From an uncultured Gemmatimonadota bacterium (GTDB lineage: Bacteria > Gemmatimonadota > Gemmatimonadetes > Gemmatimonadales > Gemmatimonadaceae), in the NCBI GenBank assembly GCA_946479895.1, contig CAMLHT010000259.1, positions 1-5,387 of the forward strand: a stretch of 5,387 nucleotides of DNA, in the 5' to 3' direction. Below are positions 1-5,175 of the stretch, piece by piece. The translations under genes were made by a program, and so were the position numbers. How positions within the stretch are numbered: the first letter of the stretch is position 1; each line of letters opens with the position of its first letter. The notes below the pieces were generated by a model that did not search any database, was not told the DNA's origin, and worked only from the letters and a program-made list of their open reading frames with translations.

Positions 1-1005
1 GCCCGCGCCCTGGATGCGCCGATCCTTCGTGCGGATCTGGAATCCCACGCGGCTGTTCAGCGGTGTGTTCACCCAGTCCACGAAGCCCTGGGTCGAATCA
101 GCGGGGCCCAGCAGCCAGTAGCTCGGCCGCCCGAAGTCGCTCGGACGCGACGCCGTGCGCACGCGCGCCACCAGGCGCTTCCAGTCATCCCACAGCACGT
201 CGGTCTGGGCGACCGGCGCGAAGTCCGTGGTGATGCCGGCGTCGATGCGCGCGATGACCTTGTTCCAGTCCAGCGCCTGCCGCTCGGCAGGCGTGCGCGC
301 CGAGTAGACCATGATGCGCGCGGCGAAGGAGTTCGCCAGCCGGATGAACTGCGCGCGCGTCATGTCGGTGTACAGCCAGCTGTCCACCGGCAGCGTGAAA
401 TCCTGCGTGTTCGCCGCCGCGCTCGCGCTGTCCAGGTGCTCGATCGCCTTTGCCGCGACGACCGAGTAGGGCTGGAGCTGCGGCACCTTGACCGTGTCGA
501 GCTTGAGCTTCTCGTCCACCACGAAGGCGGAATCGAAGTACAGCGCGAGATAGCCGTGCGAGATGCCCTGGACGAACTTGCCCACGGCCTTCGTGCGCGC
601 CGTGCGCGGCGCGTCGACGATGGTGAGGCCGCCGTCGATGGCGATGAGGGCATCGTTGACCGACGAGATCGTCCGGTACAGGCCGAACCATGGCGTGGTG
701 GTCACCGCCGAGCGGGCGTTCACCGGGCTGTTGTTCCAGGCCGCCCGCGGCTCGGCCGACAGCTCGAGCTGGCCGAAGTCGGCGAAACCGGACGTGATCT
801 CGCGCGCCATCGTGGAGAAGGCCCACGACGGGTAGTCGTCATGACCCGCGACCGGCCACCACGTCCGGAACGACGTGGCGACGAACGATTCGGCCGCGGT
901 AGGCTGCTGCGTCGCGCGGGCGCGATCGGGCAGGTTGGGATTCGTGACCTCGAGGTCCTGGCAGGCGATGGCCGCCAGGGCGAGGACCGGAAGTATGCGT
1001 CGCAT
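1..1005 (-). CDS. SusD/RagB-family outer-membrane lipoprotein (N-terminal 335 residues; 3' end outside window)
   Basis: Reading the minus strand from the ATG at 1005-1003 gives 335 codons without a stop, down to base 1, so the C-terminus is missing (family members are usually about 450-600 residues). The protein begins MRRILPVLALAAIAC, a short lipoprotein signal peptide with a lipobox-like AIAC and the acylated Cys at residue 15. After it comes the NPNLPD motif (22-27), common just behind the lipid anchor in this family. Further family-like stretches are PWFGLYR (105-111), an aromatic segment HGYLALYFDSAF (150-161) ending near VVDE, a helix with RLANSFAAR (222-230), and LDWNKVIARID (245-255). 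SusD-type proteins are mostly alpha-helical, TPR-like, lie on the cell surface and cap the SusC barrel to catch substrate. The gene starts 8 bases after the susC-like stop. Family and role rest on motif recognition; substrate is unknown. Confidence 0.93.
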   Translation of the reverse strand, partial: MRRILPVLALAAIACQDLEVTNPNLPDRARATQQPTAAESFVATSFRTWWPVAGHDDYPSWAFSTMAREITSGFADFGQLELSAEPRAAWNNSPVNARSAVTTTPWFGLYRTISSVNDALIAIDGGLTIVDAPRTARTKAVGKFVQGISHGYLALYFDSAFVVDEKLKLDTVKVPQLQPYSVVAAKAIEHLDSASAAANTQDFTLPVDSWLYTDMTRAQFIRLANSFAARIMVYSARTPAERQALDWNKVIARIDAGITTDFAPVAQTDVLWDDWKRLVARVRTASRPSDFGRPSYWLLGPADSTQGFVDWVNTPLNSRVGFQIRTKDRRIQGAG

Positions 1006-1010
1006 GGCGA

Positions 1011-1015
1011 TCCTC
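1011..1015 (-). promoter_or_regulatory. Ribosome binding site of the susD-like gene
   Basis: On the minus strand, GAGGA at 1015-1011 lies 5 bases before the ATG at 1005. It overlaps the TGA stop of the susC-like gene (1016-1014). This supports the chosen start and suggests translational coupling, in which ribosomes finishing SusC reinitiate on SusD. Confidence 0.75.
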
Positions 1016-4000
1016 AGAATTCGATTTGAATGGAGCCGGTGAACGTGCGATAGCGCGGATAGTCGAAGCTGTCGAGCCGGACGATCGTCCCGCCCACCTC
1101 GGGGTCGTAGCCCTTGTACTTCGTCGAGGTGAACAGGTTGCGGCCGATGAGCGACAGCGAAACGCCCCGCACCCCGGCGCCGCGCAGCGAGTTGAGCGCG
1201 CGGCCACCGAGCCGGTGCCGGACCGACAGCTCGCGGAGCTTCACGTAGCCGGCGTCCTCGACGAAGTAATCCGTCGGATCGTTGGCCGCGTACAGCGCCA
1301 CGTAGTACTCGATCGGCTTCTTGTCTCCCTCGGCCTTGCCGACCTGGTCGACGTCGGCGCTGCGCGCCCACTGGTACATGCGCTGGTTGGTCTGGTTGTA
1401 GTTCTGGCCGCCGACCTGGGCGTCCACCAGCGCGTAGAAGTCGAACGACCGCCACGTGAAGTTGTTCGTGAGGCCCCAGCGGTAGTCCGGGTTACCGTCG
1501 CCGATGCGGACCAGCGCTGCGCTGCCGGTCGCCGGATCCTTCTGCGTGATCGGCATGCCCCATCCATAGGTGGCGGAGCCGATCGTCGCGCTCGTGCCCC
1601 AGCCGCCGGTCGGCGTGACGCCGTCCGTGTACTTCTTCGGGTTGCCGCTGGCGTCGAGGCCGACCCAGACCAGCAGGCCCTCGTCGTTCTTGACGAACTC
1701 GTTGGCGCGCGCCCCGACGTCCGCGGGCAGCAGCGACGCGTCCTTGATGAAGGAGAATCCGTACATCTCGCCGAGTCCCACGCCGGCGCAGCGGTACGCG
1801 ATCGTGTTGGTGGAGAAGCAGGGACGGTTGAACTCCGTCACCTTGTGGCGCGACCGGTCGGCGACCAGGCCCACGCGCCAGGAGCGATCGGGCCGCTGGA
1901 GCACCTGGGCCTCGAGCGTTCCCTCGATCGTGTTCCCCTCGATGGTGCCGGCATTCTGCCACTGCGAGCTGTAGCCGTAGAAGCCCGCCAGCGGAACCTG
2001 GATGAGCTGGTCGACCACCTTCGTCTGCGCCCGCGAGAGCTGGAGCGAGTACCGCTGCCGGAAGATCATGTCGACGCCGATCTCCGTCTCCGTCGCCAGC
2101 TCGGGCTTGAGGTTCACGTTGCCGAGGGTCTGCTTGGTGACGCCGCCGGCGGAGTTGAAGCTGAAGGTCTCGTACTGGTCGTTGAAGCTCGGACGGCCGC
2201 CGGCGGTGCCGCGCGACGCGCGCAGCTTGAACTCGTTCAGGCTCGGCGCCATCCACCACGATTCCTGCGAGAGGCGCCAGGCGCCGCTCACGCGGTTGTA
2301 CATGTTCCAGCGCTCGTTCGGCCCGAAGAGCGAGCTGCCGTCCCAGCGGACCAGGGCGTCGGCGATGTACCGGCCCTTGTAGTCGGCGCCGCCCGTCACG
2401 AAGTAGGCGGTCGACCGCACCTCTTCCGTGGACGACGAGACGAACCGGGTCTTCGTGTTGTTCAGGCTCGGCACGCCCGGCACGGCGAAGTCCTGGCCGT
2501 TGGCCGTGGTGACGTCGTTCCGCTCGCGTTCGGCGAGCGCGCGCAGCGTCGAGCGCAGCGTGAAGTCACCGCGGCGGCCGAGCAGGTTCGCGCTGGCCGA
2601 CGAGTTGAACGCGGTCGTGGTGCCGGTGGTCTGCGAGATCTCGCCAAGCCCGCCGGCCGGGAATCCCTCGGTCTTCTTCCCCTGGTCCAGGAAGAAGTTG
2701 TTGCGGCGGTCCGACCGGTCGTAGCTGACGTCGCCGTCGAAGGTGAGCCAGCTCAGCGCCGAGAACTTGCCGCCGATGTTGCCCTGGGTGCGCGAGCGGC
2801 GCCGCTTGCTGTCCTCGGTGGCGAGGACGTACAGCGGATTCTCCTCGCGGCCGTTCGGGTCGCCCTGGAAGAGGTACGGCGTGCCGTCCGGGTCCGGAAC
2901 GCGAAGGTCGACGTCCGGCGCCTGGTTGATCAGGTCGAAGAAGGTGTCGCCATAGAGCTCGTTGCGGTCCGACAGGCTGTGGTAGCCGCTGATGGACAGG
3001 CTCAGGCGATCGGTCGGGCGGTGGTCGAGGTTGATCCGCAGGTCGCGCTGCACGTACCGGCCGCTCTCGAGCACGACGCCGTCCTCCTGCGACTGGTTGG
3101 CCGAGAAGAACCAGTTCGTCTTCGCGAAATTCTGCGAGAGGTTCACGGTGTTCTTGTTGAACTGCCCGGGATCGAAGAAGCGCTCGACCTGGTCGTAGAT
3201 CGGGTCGCGGTAGGGCACGTCCTGGAACCGCTCGTACGCCGGCCGGTCCACCCGGCCGGAGCGCGGCACGACGGTCCCGGTGGCGTCGACGTATTCGCCG
3301 GCGGCGTTCGTCCGGTAGTAGTGGTATTGCGCCCAGTGGATCTTTCCGCCGAGCTGGTTGGTGCCCAGCTCGGAGCGGACGTTGAACCGGGTGGCGCCTT
3401 CGACGCCCTCACCGCCGCGCTTCGTGCGGATCTGGATCACGCCGGACTGCGCGCGCGAGCCGTAGAGCGATGCCGCGGCCGCGCCCTTCACCACCTCGAC
3501 GCTCTCGATGTCCATGGACTCGAGGTCCGCCGTCGAGGCATTGAAGGACTGGCTCTGGATGACGCCGTCCACGACGATCAGCGGCGAGTTCGACTTGTTG
3601 ATGCTCGTCGGCGAGCGGAGCATGATGTTCGTGCCGCTGCCGGGCTGGCCGGTGGGCACCACCGTCACGCCGGCGATCTTGCCCTGGATGGATTCGAGGG
3701 CGTTGGTCGCGGGCACGGGCAGGCTCGACGCGTCCACGCGGCCGACCGTGAAGGGAACTCGGGTGCCGGACGTGGGATCGACGACGCCGGTGCTCACGAC
3801 GGCTTCGAGATTGAGAACGGCGGTCTTCATCTGGATCGTCACCGTGGCGGTGCCGCCGGCCGGGACGCTGACGTTCGGGACGACGGCTCGCTCGAATCCG
3901 AAGCGTCTCACGTCCAGCGACTGGGTGCCGGCGGGCACGTCCGCGATGCTGAAGGCGCCGGCGTCATCGGTCTGGGCGCGCAGCCGCGTTCCGGTGACCG

Positions 4001-4139
4001 AAACCGTGGCGTTGGCGATGGGAAGGGAAGTGGAAGCGCTGGTGACGGTGCCTGATATGCGCCCAGTCTGTTGTGCCGCCGCGATCGCCGGCATCAGCGC
4101 GATCGAAAGGGAGGCGACCAGGACACGAAGGTTGGCCAT
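1014..4139 (-). CDS. SusC/RagA-family TonB-linked outer-membrane transporter
   Basis: This is a complete 1041-residue protein, within the usual SusC length of about 1000. Signal peptide: residues 1-22, with a hydrophobic core and an AIAAA-QQ cleavage region. Residues about 24-108 form a carboxypeptidase-regulatory-like beta domain (GRISGTVTSA, then DDAGAFSIADVPAG). LNLEAVVSTG (109-118) corresponds to the TonB-box region. The plug spans about 125-242 with the family signatures IQGKIAGVTVV (151-161), PLIVVDGVI (186-194) and VEVVKGAAAASLYGSRAQSG (214-233). The rest is the 22-strand-type barrel, ending in the C-terminal Phe expected for outer-membrane assembly. SusC proteins import large nutrients through the outer membrane using TonB energy, with a SusD partner, which follows directly downstream. 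The start at 4139 is preferred over an in-frame ATG 42 bases upstream because GGAG lies 5 bases before it and the signal peptide begins there. The substrate cannot be read from the sequence. Confidence 0.97.
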   Translation of the reverse strand: MANLRVLVASLSIALMPAIAAAQQTGRISGTVTSASTSLPIANATVSVTGTRLRAQTDDAGAFSIADVPAGTQSLDVRRFGFERAVVPNVSVPAGGTATVTIQMKTAVLNLEAVVSTGVVDPTSGTRVPFTVGRVDASSLPVPATNALESIQGKIAGVTVVPTGQPGSGTNIMLRSPTSINKSNSPLIVVDGVIQSQSFNASTADLESMDIESVEVVKGAAAASLYGSRAQSGVIQIRTKRGGEGVEGATRFNVRSELGTNQLGGKIHWAQYHYYRTNAAGEYVDATGTVVPRSGRVDRPAYERFQDVPYRDPIYDQVERFFDPGQFNKNTVNLSQNFAKTNWFFSANQSQEDGVVLESGRYVQRDLRINLDHRPTDRLSLSISGYHSLSDRNELYGDTFFDLINQAPDVDLRVPDPDGTPYLFQGDPNGREENPLYVLATEDSKRRRSRTQGNIGGKFSALSWLTFDGDVSYDRSDRRNNFFLDQGKKTEGFPAGGLGEISQTTGTTTAFNSSASANLLGRRGDFTLRSTLRALAERERNDVTTANGQDFAVPGVPSLNNTKTRFVSSSTEEVRSTAYFVTGGADYKGRYIADALVRWDGSSLFGPNERWNMYNRVSGAWRLSQESWWMAPSLNEFKLRASRGTAGGRPSFNDQYETFSFNSAGGVTKQTLGNVNLKPELATETEIGVDMIFRQRYSLQLSRAQTKVVDQLIQVPLAGFYGYSSQWQNAGTIEGNTIEGTLEAQVLQRPDRSWRVGLVADRSRHKVTEFNRPCFSTNTIAYRCAGVGLGEMYGFSFIKDASLLPADVGARANEFVKNDEGLLVWVGLDASGNPKKYTDGVTPTGGWGTSATIGSATYGWGMPITQKDPATGSAALVRIGDGNPDYRWGLTNNFTWRSFDFYALVDAQVGGQNYNQTNQRMYQWARSADVDQVGKAEGDKKPIEYYVALYAANDPTDYFVEDAGYVKLRELSVRHRLGGRALNSLRGAGVRGVSLSLIGRNLFTSTKYKGYDPEVGGTIVRLDSFDYPRYRTFTGSIQIEF

Positions 4140-4144
4140 ACATT

Positions 4145-4148
4145 CTCC
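4145..4148 (-). promoter_or_regulatory. Ribosome binding site of the susC-like gene
   Basis: On the minus strand GGAG (4148-4145) stands 5 bases before the ATG at 4139-4137, within CGGAGAATGT. It decides the start: the upstream in-frame ATG at 4181 would add MHVGCTPTPFTGEC before the signal peptide, spoiling it. The same bases form one arm of a 9-bp inverted repeat (see 4141-4235). Confidence 0.7.
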
Positions 4149-4158
4149 GGTGAACGGT

Positions 4159-4175
4159 GTCGGCGTGCAGCCGAC
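4159..4175 (-). other. Leader hairpin close to the susC ribosome binding site
   Basis: The minus-strand sequence GTCGGC-TGCAC-GCCGAC is a perfect 6-bp GC-rich stem with a 5-base loop, ending 10 bases before the GGAG ribosome binding site. It is followed by no T-run, so it is not an intrinsic terminator. It may influence mRNA stability or ribosome access. Its loop TGCAC can alternatively pair with GTGCA at 4181-4177, which would open this hairpin and the neighbouring one. Confidence 0.4.
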
Positions 4176-4178
4176 GTG

Positions 4179-4197
4179 CACTCCGTGGTGGGGAGTG
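4179..4197 (-). other. Second leader hairpin upstream of the susC-like gene
   Basis: Minus-strand CACTCC-CCACCAC-GGAGTG is a perfect 6-bp stem with a 7-base loop, 3 bases upstream of the first hairpin. Its GGAG is too far from any start to be the working ribosome binding site, although it lies 11 bases before the in-frame ATG at 4181-4179, which overlaps its 3' arm. No riboswitch class is recognisable. Function is unknown. Confidence 0.35.
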
Positions 4198-4208
4198 AAG
4201 AATCCATC

Positions 4209-4238
4209 CTAATAGACAACCGGATTCGGAGAATGCAA
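4209..4238 (-). promoter_or_regulatory. Weak sigma-70-like promoter candidate for the susCD-like operon
   Basis: Minus-strand TTGCAT (4238-4233) and TATTAG (4214-4209) are 18 bases apart, in the most AT-rich part of the intergenic region. Matches to the consensus boxes are only partial (3 of 6 and 4 of 6). The location is sensible, but the motif could easily be chance, and the true promoter preferences of this organism are unknown. Confidence 0.2.
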
Positions 4239-4253
4239 GCGAGGATGAGCGTC

Positions 4254-4284
4254 GAGCTTCTCGTCGCTCGTCGGCTCGAAGCTC
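4254..4284 (-). other. Stem-loop at the end of the dehydrogenase gene, possible weak terminator or 3' end
   Basis: GAGCTTC (4254-4260) and GAAGCTC (4278-4284) form a perfect 7-bp inverted repeat with a 17-base loop. The first arm on the minus strand begins within the TGA stop codon. No T-run follows, so it does not meet the intrinsic terminator pattern. It could protect a transcript 3' end or be chance. An alternative 6-bp pairing exists (TCGAGC 4252-4257 with GCTCGA 4274-4279). Confidence 0.22.
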
Positions 4285-5134
4285 AGTTGTCAGTGTTGTT
4301 CCCCAAGACGGTCAGGTCTCTGGCGCCGAGTCCATGGGCAATCAGCGCGTCCATCCGCCGCGCGACGCCGTCCAGGGCCGAGAGCGGGCGCGGGCCCGCC
4401 GTCTCCTGCATCAGTCGGACGTCCTTTCTCGCCATCGCCAGCTCGAAGGCCGGAACCTCGGGCTCCAATGCCATGCGCTCGCCCTGGCGCACGATCGTTC
4501 CCGGCTGGCTGAGCGAATCGGCCACGCGCAGCGCCTCCCCGGCGTCGACGCCCGCTTCGCGCGCGATCGACAGGACGTCGGCGGCGAGGCCCGTCAGCAC
4601 GACCCACGCCGCGTTGCCGCAGAGCTTGTGCACCGCCGCGACGTCCGGCCGCTCGCCCAGGTAGTTCACCCGCTCTACCATCCGCTGAAGGGCGGGGGAG
4701 ACGGCGTCGAACACCGGCTTCGGCCCGGAGACGAGCATCGTCCCCTTCGCCTCACGCGCGCCCGCCGGTCCGACGAAGACCGGACAATGCAGGTACCGGA
4801 TTCCCTCGGCGGCCAGGCGCTTCGCCCGTTCCGCGGTCAGCGCCGGCTGCGTGGTGGTATGGTCGAGGATCGTCGCGCCGCTGGCCAGCCCGGGCCTGAG
4901 GGCCGCGATCACCGACTCGACGACAGCGTCGTCCCTGACGACGAGATGCACGCGAGTCGCGTTGCGGACCGCGTCCGCCGGAGTTGCCGCGAAGCGCGCG
5001 CCCATCGCCTCGAGCGCGCGTGCCTTGGCGGCCGTCCGATTCCACACCGCAACGTTCTCCCCACGCTTCAGCGCGGCCTCGACGAATGCGCCACCGAGCA
5101 GTCCCGTCCCGAGAAAAGCGATCGATTCAGACAC
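4283..5134 (-). CDS. NAD(P)-dependent oxidoreductase, 3-hydroxyisobutyrate dehydrogenase/beta-hydroxyacid dehydrogenase family
   Basis: The product is 283 residues, close to the usual 290 or so of this family. The N-terminal Rossmann fold starts at once: SIAFLGTGLLGG with the GxGxxG glycines at 9, 11 and 14. WNRT (31-34) sits at the end of strand 2; an Arg there commonly goes with NADP(H) preference in relatives such as glyoxylate/succinic semialdehyde reductases. HCPVFVGPAG (116-125) takes the place of the usual substrate-loop DAPVSGG, so the substrate probably differs from hydroxyisobutyrate. The catalytic Lys and partner Asn are recognisable in HKLCGN (K170, N174), and the C-terminal helical domain contains RKDVRLM (236-242). 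The GTG start at 5134 is chosen because GAAGGG lies 7 bases upstream and the fold begins right after it. An upstream in-frame ATG at 5269 would add 45 low-complexity residues and overlap the divergent gene. Enzyme family is firm; the exact reaction is not known. It is probably cytoplasmic. Confidence 0.92.
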   Translation of the reverse strand: MSESIAFLGTGLLGGAFVEAALKRGENVAVWNRTAAKARALEAMGARFAATPADAVRNATRVHLVVRDDAVVESVIAALRPGLASGATILDHTTTQPALTAERAKRLAAEGIRYLHCPVFVGPAGAREAKGTMLVSGPKPVFDAVSPALQRMVERVNYLGERPDVAAVHKLCGNAAWVVLTGLAADVLSIAREAGVDAGEALRVADSLSQPGTIVRQGERMALEPEVPAFELAMARKDVRLMQETAGPRPLSALDGVARRMDALIAHGLGARDLTVLGNNTDN

Positions 5135-5141
5135 GCGCCTG

Positions 5142-5147
5142 CCCTTC
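5142..5147 (-). promoter_or_regulatory. Ribosome binding site supporting the GTG start of the dehydrogenase
   Basis: Minus-strand GAAGGG (5147-5142) lies 7 bases before GTG at 5134-5132. No comparable motif in better position supports an earlier start, so this site fixes the N-terminus directly before the Rossmann beta strand. Confidence 0.6.
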
Positions 5148-5165
5148 GGTTGCCGTTGCGCCACC

Positions 5166-5170
5166 GGGAG
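5166..5170 (+). promoter_or_regulatory. Ribosome binding site of the amidase-like lipoprotein gene
   Basis: GGGAG at 5166-5170 lies 5 bases before the ATG at 5176 and 8 bases before the next in-frame ATG at 5179. Either start is possible and the product differs by one Met. No convincing -35/-10 pair could be found for this gene: the divergent gap is only 41 bases, so its promoter probably reaches into the dehydrogenase coding region. Confidence 0.5.
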
Positions 5171-5175
5171 AGTAA

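Larger units (their letters stand above)
4141..4235. repeat. 9-bp perfect inverted repeat flanking the susC leader; one arm contains the RBS
   Basis: CATTCTCCG at 4141-4149 is exactly complementary to CGGAGAATG at 4227-4235, separated by 77 bases. In minus-strand RNA the early copy could pair with the late copy, which contains the susC Shine-Dalgarno. A G-U pair and a U-A pair could extend the duplex to the A of the start codon. Whether the upstream arm is transcribed depends on the unknown transcription start. If the weak promoter candidate at 4209-4238 is used, that arm lies in the -35 region and is not in the RNA. The repeat is directly visible; any function is inference. Confidence 0.45.

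Noticed and set aside
185..826. Minus-strand open frame of 213 codons overlapping the susD-like gene
   Set aside because: It is a different frame of the same strand, with an Arg/His/Gly-rich translation typical of a GC-rich shadow; the SusD frame through the same bases is clearly the coding one.
436..1029. Plus-strand open frame opposite the susD-like gene
   Set aside because: Same codon register as the minus-strand SusD frame, low-complexity Arg/Asp/Val-rich translation, no supporting motif. The minus strand shows lipobox, NPNLPD and family helices.
1026..4055. Long plus-strand open frame (1009 codons)
   Set aside because: It is an exact-register antisense shadow of the susC-like gene. It is rich in Ala, Arg, Val and Asp without domain motifs, while the minus strand carries a full set of SusC signatures, a signal peptide and a ribosome binding site.
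4140..4181. Upstream ATG of the susC-like gene adding 14 residues
   Set aside because: The added residues are polar and would precede and disturb the signal peptide. GGAG is well placed for the ATG at 4139.
4254..4284. Intrinsic terminator after the dehydrogenase
   Set aside because: A 7-bp stem is present, but the loop is long and no T-run follows, so it was listed only as a weak stem-loop.
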